From positions 1-64,000 of the forward strand of contig JAPTJF010000339.1 in the NCBI GenBank assembly GCA_029339195.1: 64,000 bases of DNA, written 5' to 3'. The position numbers and the translations under genes are program-made. This DNA comes from Micractinium sp. NFX-FRZ. Lineage: Eukaryota; Chlorophyta; Trebouxiophyceae; Chlorellales; Chlorellaceae. The notes below the pieces were generated by a model. The model was not told the origin of the DNA. It saw only the letters and a list, made by a program, of their open reading frames with translations, and did no database searches. This document shows positions 46,920 to 58,365 of this stretch, in pieces (the stretch's first letter is position 1; each line of letters begins with the position of its first letter).

Positions 46920-48922
46920 ATGGAGGCGCCACGGGTAGAGATCAAGACATCCATGGGCACGTTCCAAGTCGAGGTGCGAGCCCGCCGGGCAGGTTGGGAA
47001 CTTGCCATCCTAGTCGCCATAGGGCGCTTGAGCGCTTTCAAACGTCGCTGTCGATCTCTTAGGGACCATCAGTAGAGCGGCAACATGCGGCATGCAGCAG
47101 GGAGAGCTGGGCAGCACTGCCGCCACTCCTGCCGCCATCGCCGCCACCGCTCCCGCCGCACCTGCCTGCCTGCAGCTCTACCAGAAGCACGCGCCCAAGA
47201 CCTGCAAGAACTTCTTGGAGCTTGCCCGGAGAGGCTACTATGACGGCACCGTGGTCAGTGGGCGGGTGTTGCACGCTGCTTCACTCTCTCGTCTCTCCTT
47301 CAGCTGTCGCCCGGTGCCCGCCCGCCTGCACACCTGCTCCATCCAACGCATGGCTGCCCACGACCCATGCTCTGCACCGCGCCCCTTTCCCCTACCCTTC
47401 CCTGCCTTTCCTGCAGTTCCACCGCATCATCCGCTCATTCATGATTCAGGGAGGGGACCCCACGGGCACCGGCCGGGGGGGCTCGTCCATCTATGTGCGT
47501 GTGGGGTGGGGGCTTGTGTAGGCATGTGGAAGGAGGGCATGGCTGGGGCTGGCTCTGCCCAGCGCGCATCGCGAGCACCTGCGTGGCGTCATGTAGCCTG
47601 GACTTGATACACCTGCGCAGTCGGTTGCCTGACCCGTTTTGTGCAGCTGCCGTGCCTGCTGCCTGCTGGGCAGCATGGTGCAGCATGAGACAGCAGGCAG
47701 GCTGCCGTACTCACGACAGCGTGGCTCGCTAGCCGGTCCCTTGTAAGCGACCAGCCCCCCTCGCTTTGACCTTGTGAACTCCTCCTGTCCGGTGCAGGGC
47801 GGCAAGTTTGAGGACGAGATCACACGTGACCTGAAGCACACGGGGGCGGGGGTGCTGTCCATGGCCAACTCTGGCCCCAACACAAACGGCTCCCAGTTCT
47901 TCCTCACCACTGCGCCCACACCCTGTGAGCTGCAAGTGGGTGTGTCCCTTGCATATTGTGGTGGCTGGCACCGCAGCGGCTTGCAGGGTTTCCTGTCGGC
48001 GCGCCCAAGCCAACCCCATAGGCGCTGTCCGGCAGCACCGTTGCGGCAGGTTGCGTGGTGTGCGGGCGTGGGGGGAAGGCAGCTCTGCTCCTCATCGTGT
48101 CATCGCAAGCGCAGAACACGCTGTGGTCTGCAGTTACTTTCAACAGAGCATCAACCCTTTAACCACCCTTTCCTTCTGTGAACCAGCGGGGCGGGTAGTT
48201 GGCCACTGCTGTGGGAAGCATGCAGTGGGGCAGCCGCCGCTTGCTCCCCCACCTGACAGGCACCCACCCCTCCTGCCTGCAGGGCTGGACGGCAAGCACA
48301 CCATCTTTGGGCGGGTGTGCGGCGGCATGGACGTGATCAAGCGGCTAGACAACGTGCAGGTGGGGCACGCTTTGCTGCTGCAGTGCTGCGCACGAAGCAG
48401 TGCCTGTACAACAACATGAGAACCGTGTGTGAGGTGCAGGAGGGCGGTGGGATGGGGAAGCCTAAGTGTGGGTGCAGGGTAACTGGTAGGTGGGATGTGA
48501 TGAGCCACCAGAGCCAGTGCAGATGGGGGGAGGCCGGGCTGGTGGGCCAGGCTGGGTCCTTTGGGCCAGGATATGTTCGTCTGTGTGTGGTGCCGCAGCT
48601 CGACATCTGGGGCGGGGGCGGGGCAGGGTGGCAGGCCGGCTGTGGGCGCACACAGCATGGGCAGCTCTTGTGCAATGTGCAGTCGCAGGTGCCACCCATT
48701 CACAGCGGCTGCCACATTTTTTAACAGGCTGGGCGTGCGCTTTACACGCATGCTTTGGCGGTCACTGCCTGCTTCGCCGGATTCTTGCTGGTGGCTGGTG
48801 CCTGCCGCTGCCCCCGCCTGACCTCTCCTGCAATGCCTCCCACCATGCCACAGACGGACAAGACGGACCGCCCGATCTCGGAAGTGAAGATTCTGCGGGC
48901 GCGCCCCATGGACCTGAACTGA
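46920..48922 (+). CDS. PPIL1: PPIL1-type cyclophilin (peptidyl-prolyl cis-trans isomerase)
   Basis: Exons 46920-46973, 47176-47253, 47417-47494, 47798-47924, 48283-48359 and 48854-48922 give 160 aa, close to the 166 of human PPIL1. PPIL1 is a spliceosome-associated prolyl isomerase (CYP18-1 type in plants). The text is highly diagnostic: [58 protein letters not shown] and [12 protein letters not shown]. Catalytic-pocket residues are present: Arg47, Phe52, Gln55, Trp113 and His118 in this model. Trp113 is split by an intron. There is no targeting peptide, so it is cytosolic or nuclear. It is head-to-head with the API5-SPOC gene, so two RNA-processing genes may share control. Confidence 0.95.
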
Positions 48923-49520
48923 GCAGCTGTCACCACCCCCCTGCGGCACGCGCACAAGAGCGATGCGCGACTGCTTGTGGAGGCGGCACGTGCTGCAAGA
49001 TCCGTCTCCTGGGACACACGGGGAGACTGCCTGGCACAATTGCGACTCCTCCCCAGCTGCCTCACCTCACGCAAGCATCTTCGCTGCCCTGCCCTGGGTT
49101 TGCACCGTCGCCGTCCCGCTGCAGTACCACCACCTCCGCTCACCCACCCCTCCCTGTCCCCTGCTGCCACCGCTCCTGCCTTCTGACTCTGCCGCTTTGA
49201 CGTTGATGCTTCCTCTACCTTTCTGACAGACTTACACACATGAGCAAACAAACACAAGTAACATGTGATTCAACGCTTCACGGGCGTTGAGCTGCGCACT
49301 TTCAAGCAGCCGCCAGGCTGCCTGGCTGTTCAGGCTGTCGCACACATCACGGGTACACGCCATGCATTTGGATGTGGTGCGAATTAATGGATTGATTGGG
49401 TTCATTGATTGAGGGTGCGCTTGTCTGTGAGGGCGGCGCATGCGCTGCGCTAGGCCACGCCTGCACTGGGCTGTGCTCGCGCTGCCAGTTGCTTCTCCTG
49501 GTGCCTGGCCGGAGACGAGC
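48923..49520. other. Convergent 3' interval
   Basis: 598 bp between the stops of the cyclophilin gene (+) and the NF-YA-like gene (-). It contains the NF-YA candidate poly(A) signal at 49232-49236. There is no other gene signal. Confidence 0.5.
49232..49236 (-). terminator. Candidate TGTAA poly(A) signal
   Basis: TTACA on the plus strand, about 285 nt beyond the stop of the NF-YA-like gene. Confidence 0.45.
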
Positions 49521-51031
49521 TCACTGGGCGTCGGCGCGCTGTGCGGGCGCTTTGCCCCGCTTCCTCTGCCGCTGCCGCAGCCCTCCGTTTGGTGATGTGC
49601 CAGCCGACCCCGACGCTGCCTGCGCCTGGCCCTCCTGCCCCTGCTGCTGCCCCTGCTGGCCGCTGTGCTGCTCCCCCGACTCGCTCCCCTCCTGCAGAAG
49701 CTGCCGAGCATCTGCGTGGTCTGCCAGCTCAGCCTCCCGAGCCTCCATCGCCTCGAGCTCCTTCTTGCTGCACTCGCATTGGGCCAGGTGTGAGGTGTTG
49801 GGTGCCTAGGACTTTGAAATGCAGAGCCCGGCTACAGGGGCGTAGGAGCGCAGGCGCAGCCGCCTGGCCAGCACCGCTTGCTGGTCAGTTTTGAGGAGCG
49901 AAAAGCATCGCACCCCACGACCTCGCCGTTGAGACCCACAAACTTGCCATTGAGCGGGGCAAGAGCGTTGTGGGGCGCAGGCATCTGCTGCATGACACGC
50001 TCAGCGACATGGATACCAGTACTCCCCGCAGCAGGGCGGAGGGGTGCCACCTCACCTCAGGAATTTGCCGTTGGGGCCGCGGGGGCGGTCCTTGGCCAGT
50101 TGGCGCTGCACGCTCGACTGCGTGCGCTGCAGGGCGGGGCAGGGAGGGCGGGCAGGGGGAGCCAGGAGCCAGGGTCAGGGCGGGGTGATGCGAGGCCCGG
50201 CGGGGCACGAGGAGGCGGCGTGCTGTGGTGGATCAAAGCAGGCGTGGGAGCCCAGGGTGGGGAGCAAAGCAGGCTGGCAGGGAGAGGCGGCACAGCGCGG
50301 CACGTGCTGCACCGGCACAAGGCAGCGCTGTGTGGCAAGCTGTGGCATGCGCATATGGTGCGCCACACCAGCCGGCCCCATCACCCAGCCAGCCAGGCTT
50401 GTGCCGCTAGCGTGCCCACCACACGCAATCCACCCCACCCCACCAAACCCTAGCCCTGCCCCACCTTACTGATGGCACCCTTCTTGGGCTTCAGCCGCTG
50501 CTGCTGCCTCTGCCGCGCCTCCTGCTTCTCCCGCTGGCTGCGCCGCCGGAGGATCCCTGCCAGCTGGCGGGGGTTCACATACAGCGTCTCATCTGCCCCG
50601 CTGCCCGCACCCACCGCCGGCGGGGGAGGCAGGCCATACACCATTGCCGGCTGCTGCTGCCCCACTGTCGCTGTCCCAGCTGCTCCGTTGGCCAGCTGGG
50701 CGGCCAGGTTGAGCATGGGCAAGGGGGCACCCGAGGGGCCCAGCTGGTAAGCGGCCCCGCCGGGCAGGGGCACGAGGGATGCCCCGAAGGGCAGTTGCAG
50801 TGCCCCGCTCGCCAGCGCCTGCTGCTGCTGCAGGAGCTGCAGCTGCTGCTGGTGCTGCACCAGCTGTTGTTGCTGCAGCTGCTGCAGGTGCGCCGGCGCC
50901 AGCGGCTGCTGCATGCGGGGCAGTGCTGCGGGGGTGGGCTGCAGCGTGGCCGCCGCCTGCGCTGGCGCCGCTGCAGTAGGCGGGAGGAAGGCAGACGCGT
51001 GCTGGGCGCCGCCACCCGCCACTGCAGCCAT
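49521..51031 (-). CDS. NF-YA-like CCAAT-box factor subunit with diverged DNA-binding half
   Basis: Exons 51031-50465, 50126-50056 and 49767-49521 give 294 aa. NF-YA joins the NF-YB/NF-YC dimer and reads the CCAAT box. The N-terminus is Gln/Ala-rich, like NF-YA activation regions. The subunit-association helix is clear at about residues 148-175 (LYVNPRQLAGILRRRSQR, compare YVNxKQYxxILRRRxxR). The DNA-binding half follows across the intron and keeps A-x-x-R-x-R-G-x-x-G-K-F spacing (LAKDRPRGPNGKF). The usual R-H-x-H is replaced by Q-R-Q-L. The C-terminus is a Glu/Ala helix and a Gln/Gly/Arg tail with a basic RQRQRKRGK stretch. It is either a fast-evolving NF-YA or one that binds differently. Confidence 0.72.
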
Positions 51032-51389
51032 GCTCGGTGCCTGCCGAGGCTATACCGAGGCGCGTAGTGGAGCTGGGGGCCTGGGGAGCGCGGGAATAGC
51101 AGCTGAACCGGCGGGCCGAGCTTTGAACTGTGACGCAGGTGATGGGGTGATTTGAGCAGGTGTGGATCGCCTTGGAGGCTAACCGAGCGATGACTGCGAG
51201 GGGTGCAAATCGCCCTGTGGCGGCAAGACCCGCAGCATTCGAAGCATACACGTGCTGTGATTATGTGGTATTCGCTACGCACCGGGGCAGCTTGATTGCA
51301 GCCGAATGGCATTGGGGACACCCTAATTGGGCCATAAACCCCAAGAAGCCACCCCGGCCTCTCTACTCCGTGCTCACGGCAGCCCCAGC
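51032..51389. other. Divergent promoter interval
   Basis: 358 bp between the starts of the NF-YA-like gene (-) and the mitochondrial-protein gene (+). ATTGGGG and ATTGGGCC (CCAAT-type boxes) occur at about 51312 and 51327. This is notable beside an NF-YA gene, but such short motifs arise by chance. Confidence 0.4.
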
Positions 51390-53026
51390 ATGTCGGCTCG
51401 ACAACTGATTGCTCATGGATCTGCCTTGATGCGCCGTGCAGCCACAGAGGCGGCGGCGGGCACTGGCCAACCCTCCTTGCAGCGCGCCTTCTCAACCCTT
51501 CCCGATGACCTTGCAGCGGCGGCAGCCAGGGCTCGTTGGCCAACGAGACGAAACCCCATTCCCGCTGGTGGCGCAGCAGCGGCGACCGGAGCAGCCGCAG
51601 CGGGAGCGGCAGCAGTGGCGGCGGTGCCTGGCGAGGCGGCGGCAGCTGCAGGAACAGCTGTGACAGCAGCAACTACAGCAGCGGCAGATGCGACAGCGGT
51701 GGCGAAAGCGCAAGTTGGTGCGTGCACAAAGCACTTGCACAGCAGCTTGAGAGTTCCTCGCTGGCGGCATCGCTCCCTGCCCGCCACGCCCTGCTGCCTG
51801 CTCCTTCCCGCTTCCTTCCTCTAGTCTTCCACACCTGCATGCCCTCACTCACCTCATTTGATGCCGCCTGCGTGTGTGCTCCCTGGGATCGTCGCCAGCC
51901 GCGCTCCTTCTCCCCTGATTCCCTCGCCTGTCCCACCGTGCTTTCCCTGCTGCCCCGCCCCCTGCAGGCGCCCCCTGGATGTTCCCCTGGGAGCGGCGCC
52001 AGCTGCAGGGCGGCGACCTGAAGTGGTGGGAGAAGATGTACTGGGGCGTGTTTGTCGTCGGCATCTCCCTCATCCTCTTCAACCGCATCGAATGGGAGAA
52101 GGAGCCCGACTCGGTGGGTGGGGTGGTGAAGGGGCGCAGAGGGTGGGGTGGGGGTGGAGCGATGGGTGGTGGGGTGGTTGGGGTGGGGGAGTGGATGGCG
52201 GCAGGTGAGAGGGGCATCTGCCCCCCGCAGTGCGTTGCAGCAGGCCTGGGGTGTCTGCAGCGCGTCGCTTTCCCTGACAGTCCCATGCTCCTCCCCCTCT
52301 GGCAGATAGAGAGCAGCGGAAGCAGCGGCTTCGAGAAGCGGAGGTGTTGCGTGCTCAGCATGCCCTCCCTCCTCCTTGCACCTCTGCCTTCCCATGCCCA
52401 CCGTGCGCTTTGCACACCACCCTGCCCTCCCACAGAAAGTGGAGGAGAAGAAGCAGCGGCTAGAGGAGGAGCGGCAGGAGGCGGCGCGGCTGGTGCTGGC
52501 TGGGAAGAGCATCTTGAAGCCGTGGGGCACAGACGACCCGTTTGCTGGCATGGCACCGCAGGTGGGCGGGGGTGGCTGCCAGGGGTGGAGGGCCAGCCAG
52601 CCAGACTTGGCGGTGTGATAACGAGGCACGTGGTAAGGTGCCCTGGGTCACCGACACGCCCTGTCGTCCGACATGCCTCCGCAGGGCAGTAGGGCTGGGT
52701 GCGTGGGCAGGGGTCAGTAAGCACGGAAGATGAGCTGTGTTTGTTTTGTGTTTGCTTGTGTCTGGGATTCAGCCTGCCTCCGCCTGCCTCTCTGCCTTGA
52801 GACCGGGGAGCCGTCTTCACCACTGCCTCGCCATCTGCGCTCCCGCTGACCCCTCCCCCTCACGCCCTCCCAAAAATGAACGTGCCCCGCCCTGCAGGAG
52901 ATTGAGGAGTACTGCTCAAAGGTGACAGGTGGCGCCAGCAAGGACGACCCTTTTGAGGGCATGACCCCCCAGGAGATTGACGACTACATCGAGAAGCACG
53001 GCTTGCCGGCGGGAGCTCAGATATGA
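51390..53026 (+). CDS. Mitochondrial single-span membrane protein, possibly a complex I accessory subunit
   Basis: Exons 51390-51717, 51968-52117, 52306-52343, 52436-52561 and 52898-53026 give 256 aa. The N-terminus (MSARQLIAHGSALMRRAATE, then LQRAFSTL) looks like a mitochondrial presequence. An Ala-rich linker follows, then WMFPWERRQ, DLKWWEKMYW and one membrane span (VFVVGISLILF, about residues 137-147). A charged helix of Lys/Glu/Arg comes next. The C-terminus carries a motif twice, DDPFAGMAPQEIEEY and DDPFEGMTPQEIDDY. The plan (presequence, single span, short soluble tail) fits accessory inner-membrane subunits such as NDUFB11/ESSS, but I do not see family-defining residues. The donor of exon 2 was placed 4 nt downstream of the first GT, because only this keeps the Arg/Glu-rich helix in frame. 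Confidence 0.65.
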
Positions 53027-53261
53027 GATGCCGGTCCTGCTTGAGGGCAGCTGCCAGAGCGCTGCGCTGCTCCAGTTGTGGCAGCTGCGGAGGCCCGGGG
53101 GCCACCAGCGCCCATCAGCGGCAGCAGCGGGGGTGCCGCCAGCCGAGCAGTCGCTGCTCAGCACCTTGCCGCCCTTGTTTGCAAGGTGACACTGGTGCCC
53201 CGACCTGGGTACCTGCTGCTGCAAGTCGAGCACCACGCCTCTTGAATTTGAACCTGAACCC

Positions 53262-53266
53262 TGTAA
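53262..53266 (+). terminator. Candidate TGTAA poly(A) signal
   Basis: TGTAA about 235 nt past the TGA of the mitochondrial-protein gene. Confidence 0.5.
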
Positions 53267-53306
53267 GGCTGGGTGACCCTCACCACTCATCGGTGCGGCA
53301 GTATGA

Positions 53307-53311
53307 TTACA
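53307..53311 (-). terminator. Candidate TGTAA poly(A) signal
   Basis: TTACA on the plus strand, about 680 nt beyond the DUF579 stop. The distance makes this weaker than the other candidates. Confidence 0.3.
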
Positions 53312-53987
53312 TGTTTGCACAGAGAGGGCACGCGTGTGCGCTTCATCGCGAAGCCCACAGATGCAATGCGCTTGCATGGGCAGAGGTGTTCGTGTCATTA
53401 AGGGTGCGTGGGGTGGGGGACAGCACAGCATGTGGCTGGTCGTTAGGCGGCAGGCCAGTCTTGCGCGGTCGTCCCTGAGGGGCTGAGGGGGAGGGGGCGC
53501 TGCCGGAGCGAGCGACCCGGGGCAGGGGGGGGTGTCCAAGGGCAGGCGCGGCATAGGGCTCGCTGCCTGTCCGGGCCGGGGATGTAATGATGGAAGGAAT
53601 GTGCAGTGTCAAGGGCATACTGGGTAGGAATACAATGGGTGGGTGGCGGGGACGGGGTGTGCAGGACGGCGCAACGATGTGCCGTCTGCTGGCGTCGTGA
53701 AGGGAGACGCGCTGCGCCCCCTGGCTTCAGGCGCCACATGGCTGGGGCACGGTGTGCTGGCCACACACGGCGTGCGCGCCACCACCCGCGGCGTGCAGCC
53801 TCAGGGGCTGGGCAAGCTGGTCAGCTTGGTGGCACATGCAGCCCAGCCTGGCAGGACCAAACTGTGTGCACGACCACGCACGCTGCGTGGCGGAAGGAGG
53901 AGGGTTCCAGGCTTCACACGGCATCTGCCTGTGCCCGCTGCCTGGCACACAATGTGGCACATGGCACACACGTGCTGGGTGCCTGCC

Positions 53988-56413
53988 TCATGCGGTGTCC
54001 ACCTCTGCCCGCGAGATGCGGAAGGCCGACAGGTCGCCCTGCTGCCCCTTGAGCGTGCCCATGGGCTTGATGGTGGTGCGGGAGGCGGGGTCCGCCCGTA
54101 GCAGCAGCTCCTTGGCGATCCGCTGCTCCAGGGGGCGCTGCGAGTCGTGCAGGAACAGGATGGCGTCATCCTGCACACGTGGTGGAGTGGTGGGTGGGAG
54201 GGGAGGCATGTGGCCGGTGTTTTCCGGGCAAAAGTGGCAGCGGCAGCATCGGCCCCAGGTGACGGCAGCAGTGCAGGCAGCCCCCGGGCGTGTTTCTATG
54301 AACACCCCAGGACAGGAAGGCAGTAGCTCACCAGCTGCTTCGACTCCACACAGCGCTTGGCTGCCTGCAGCGCATAGTAGGCGCTTTCCTGGCGGCCTGC
54401 AGGGGCGGGGCGGCATGGCATGGCTGTACGTTTCAGGTGCATGTCAGGGAGTGGCATTGCCAGTGCAAGGCGTGCGTTCTTAATAGGCGCTTTCCTGGCG
54501 GCCTAAGGGAGGCAGGCGAGCAGGGAGGCATGGTGGATGGGTGGCAGCAGGGGCAGTGTCGGCGCGCGGGCAGTACTGCCGCCAATGCAAATGCCAGCGG
54601 TACAGGAGGTCAGCAACACCGCCAAGCCGCTTGAGCGGGCAAGCAGCAGCACGCATGCAGGCATGCATGCAGGCAGGCAGGCCAGGACTGGTGCAAGCAC
54701 AGCAAGCCGGTGCAACCAGGGCAGCAAGAGAGTAGGGTTTCGGCCCAAAGCAGAACCTTTACGGCCCACCGTGAGTCCCGCTTGCCTGCCCCCACGCATT
54801 GCCCGGACTGGCTCCAACACGACCTTTTCTTCTCTTCTCTTCTCAGCAGTCCACTTACCATGAAATGCAGCAGGCTCCCCTGCCTTCCCCCACCCACCAC
54901 CACCACCCCCGCCCCCACCACCACCACCGGGTCCCCCCACCCGGAGGTCGCCTCACCTGGCTGCCCTGCCTCGCTGGCGGTGGGCCCGTCCACGAGGATC
55001 ACATCGTAGCACGTCTCCCCAGCCTCCTTGGGGACACTCATCAGCCAGGGCTCCTTAATAAAGGTGTCTGCATCGCTGGCCTTGCTCTTATAGTCAACTG
55101 TGTACACCTGCAGAGGGGTGGGTTGGGCGGCAGGCAGGCAGCCGGTGGGGCGCCAGCTTGGCCCACGGTGGGAAGGGAAGCCCCCGCATCAAGCTGCCAA
55201 GAGCGTGGCGCTGCGGTGGGCGCTCAATTCAACCATCTGCTTTCGGATGGGCGGCCCCTGGCGCCGAACCCATCTGACCAACCTGCTGGGCTAGAATGAA
55301 CCCACCCTACCAAGTGGAAAAACGCATAGAGGGAACGATTGGATTGGCTCCACCACCGGTGAGGGAGGAGAACGCGCGTGTGTTTACATGCACAGCACGG
55401 CACAGCACAGCACAGCACAGCACAGCAGGGCTCACCTCCATAAAAGGCAGCCCCTGGTGCCGCATCTTGTCAATCTGCTGCCGCGAGTCCTCCAGGAACA
55501 CGGAGCGGCCCAGGCAGTTGGAGGACTGCAGCGCGTCGGCGTGGTCTCCCAGCCTGCGAGGGGAGGAGGGGGGGCGGGGCGGGGGTGGGGTGGGAGGGGG
55601 CAGTGGGCGGGAAGCAGGGGGCGTGGGTGGGTGGGAGCAGGACAGGCGGTGGGTGAGCTGCAGGGCATCGGTGTGGGCGCCCGGGATGGGAGTGAAGGGA
55701 GGCGAGAGGGGGAACCCCCCGGGGGTGGGGTTTCAAGTCACACAGCAACGGTGGTTTGGTGGCCCTGACGCCGGCAAAGGGTGCCGGTACGGCTGCAGCA
55801 CAGGGCGAGCGAGGCTCAATGGGCAGGGGCATGCAGGGCACATGGCAGCGGGTGGAGCCTAAAGCCGACCAAAGGTGAGGGACCAAGGGGCTCTGCTGGC
55901 AGTGAGCGGCATGCAGCGCACAGCGGCGGCTGCTGCTGGCACCCTTGCTCTGGGGATGCTGGGTGCGCCGGCAGCTGGATCCAGCCCCCAGCCCCCGCCC
56001 CCCGGAAAAGCCAAACCAAGATGCCCTTGGTGTCCCGCTACACACCCGAAGACGAGGAGGGAGGCGGGGCGGCCGCGCATGGTGGCCTGGCTGCTGAGCA
56101 GCGATGCCACCCACAGCAGCTGCGCCTGGTTGAACCCCTGCACGTTGCCTTTCTGCACTGCTGCCTGGATGGTGTCACCATAAGAGGCGCAGCCAGAGGA
56201 GGCCATCAGCCGGCGAGCGGCTCCAGGCAGCTCTTCCGCGCCGCGCACAAACGGTTGGGCGGGACCCCTGGCTGCCGTGTAGATTTGTACTCCCAGCCAG
56301 AAGCCTCCCAGGAGCATCAGGATCGTGGTTGTGGCCAGGTGGGCGTGCGAGCCCTGGGAGGCGGTGTGTGCCGGCGGGTGGCGCTTGTCACGGCGTGGCG
56401 TCAGGGAGACCAT
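53988..56413 (-). CDS. DUF579 (IRX15/GXM) family protein, 294 aa
   Basis: Exons 56413-56046, 55553-55436, 55107-54957, 54396-54332 and 54170-53988. The family is Golgi-resident and includes glucuronoxylan 4-O-methyltransferases (GXM) and the xylan proteins IRX15/IRX15-L, with a methyltransferase-like fold. The protein starts with a short basic cytosolic tail and one membrane anchor (ATTTILMLLGGFWLGVQIY, residues 27-45), typical of type II Golgi proteins. Family landmarks follow in order: LLVFGLGD (119-126), SVFLEDS (141-147), YTVDYKSKASDAD, CYDVILVDGPTA (195-206), ESAYYALQAAK and ILFLHDSQRPLEQ (238-250). The text fits the GXM/IRX15 pattern F-G-x-G, F-L-E-x-D, D-x-x-x-x-D-x-P-T and F-L-H-D. 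The substrate in an alga is unknown and may be a cell-wall polymer other than xylan. Confidence 0.83.
54484..54503 (-). repeat. Intronic copy of an exon start (DUF579 exon 4)
   Basis: AGGCGCTTTCCTGGCGGCCT is identical to the start of exon 4 (54396 downward, coding RQESAY) plus the edge of its acceptor. It sits about 107 bp upstream in the preceding intron. On the minus strand the copy reads TTAG-GCCGCCAGG and so keeps an AG, but a TAA soon follows in the corresponding frame. Confidence 0.8.
55388..55428. repeat. Pentanucleotide microsatellite (GCACA)n
   Basis: CACAG/CACGG units abut the donor of DUF579 exon 2 (55436) on its intron side. Related (GCACA/GCACG)n tracts lie next to splice sites in the two following genes. 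Confidence 0.85.
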
Positions 56414-58365
56414 GCCGGAGGGCGCAGGTGGTGTGCACGCGGGTGGGGAGGAGAGGGAGCAGTTGTCTGCTCAGCGGCGCCCACAGGTAGTTGACGGGAG
56501 GGTGCACGTGTTGGGGGGCACCACGCCGGCGGCTACCACGCTGCGGCAGAGGGCGGGGAAGCGATGCGGCACGGGTGAGGCCTGTCAGCAGGCCCCCACA
56601 CATCGCCCAGGTGTGCACCCAAGATCATGTGGGGCACCATGGCATGCCAACCCCAACAAGGAGGCCAGCTGAGACACTGGTTCCCCGCTCAGCTTGGACC
56701 CGCCCTGTCCAAGCAGTCCATACCGGCCCCGCCGCACAGACGCCACAGGAGCGCACCGCACCCGCTCGCATGCCCTCGTGACACCGATGAATGCTGCAAT
56801 TTGGGGTCAGGGATTGGGAGCTCTCACCTGTATGGGAAGAGAACGAACAGTGCCCGCGGAAGGACGCGAGGGCGGGGTTCACCAGCAGAGGACAAAGGGG
56901 GTCTAATTACCCTGCACGAAAGTTGGTGGCATGTGCAGAGAGGCCGAGGGCTCAGTATGGGAAGACTGGGCTTTGTTGTAAATGCCAAGCTGGCACCCTG
57001 TATCGGGCTGCCTGTTTGACCTTTTGCGCCCCGTATCATCACACCGTATGCATCATAGCGTGGGCTGCGTTGTCACCCGCGCCGCGGTCGAGCGGTCGTC
57101 GTCCGGAGAACGTGCCAAAGGGTGGACAGGGCAGCTGATCAACCAGGCCCTCTCCTGAGTGCCAAGTGGCACTCCCACATGTGCAGCGGTGCTCACGCCG
57201 CGCGCAACCGGAGGGTGTGTGACAGTGAGCTCAGCCAACTCAAGGGGCTCCGCCGCACGGCTGCCTGTCCCGGATTAGGCCAGAGCACCAGTGCTGTTAT
57301 CCCTCCGTGACACCTGCGCTCCAGGACAGCAACCTTGTTGTGGTGCTAAACGCCTGGTGTTCTTTAGGAAGCAGGAGGGCGCAGCACCCAAGGTGCGGTG
57401 CGCGGAGCCGCAATATGTACACAGCAGCTGCCGCCGCTGCCCGTCTTGACAGGTAGCGGCGGGTGCGCGGCACCTCTCTCACCCATGAGCGGCAAGGCAG
57501 AAAGCACTCTGTAACCAGTACCCTGGACCCTCGTGAACCAGGAGACACCCCTTAAAGCACCAGCCCTGCCGGTGCAGTGTGCACCAAGCGGCTTGCTGGC
57601 CCTGCAACACCAGGGACTGCCGCCCCAGAGCTGGCGGCATGACAAACAGTGCCCAGCCACCAACTGCGACTGCTCCTTGTGCTTTCCTGTTATGTGTCGC
57701 CGCCTTTTACCGTCGGCTAACCATTTCCCACCGTCACAAAGTCTGGGCTTGCGCCCCTGCACGCTGGCCCCGCCAATTTCCAGCTGTCGTCAACCGGCCA
57801 GCCCACACCAGCACCCCATGCACCATTGCCCATGCCCCAGAGCTGGCTTCTTTCTGAAATGTCGCAGGCATTTTATTGTTTAATGACGAAGGTCGGTCCC
57901 GACATGTCGAGTGCACTTTGGCCTGTGCCTTGCCGCTGGCGTGTGCGCTGCCGCCACCGCCGCCCTTCTGCCCACCTCGCTGCCGGCCCTCCGTTTGGCG
58001 GCGCATTCAGGCGCATCGCTTCAGATCTCGTTATACGCTGATTGACCTGACCTGTGTTCAGGCGTGTAGAGGTGCGCCGGGTGGCTGGGCAAGCGAGTGT
58101 GGGGGCCGCCTGCGCTGTGCGCCCGCGATGTCCTTCAATTATGTCGCAAAACCAGCAAAAGTTGTTCCGCGGTTGGATACACACACTTTCGCCGGGCAAC
58201 TGGCACACCACCGCCGCCGCCGCTGCCGCTGTCGTTCTCCAGGTGCCAGAGCAGGCGCGCCCCACATGTCCTCTGCTCGTCCCTTGCCCTATGTGTGTGC
58301 AGGGAAACATTCAATCCACAGCCATCAGGGCTCCATTCAGCTTGCCAGCAGGGCGCATTACCGCC
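56414..58365. other. Divergent intergenic region, no gene seen
   Basis: 1.95 kb between the starts of the DUF579 gene (-) and the L-galactose dehydrogenase gene (+). It should contain both promoters and possibly a non-coding 5' exon. I found no open frame with convincing splice sites and no RNA gene. Confidence 0.45.

Larger units (their letters stand above)
53027..53987. other. Convergent 3' intergenic region
   Basis: 961 bp between the stops of the mitochondrial-protein gene (+) and the DUF579 gene (-). Candidate TGTAA signals for the two strands lie only about 40 bp apart (53262-53266 plus, 53307-53311 minus). No gene is supported. Confidence 0.5.
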
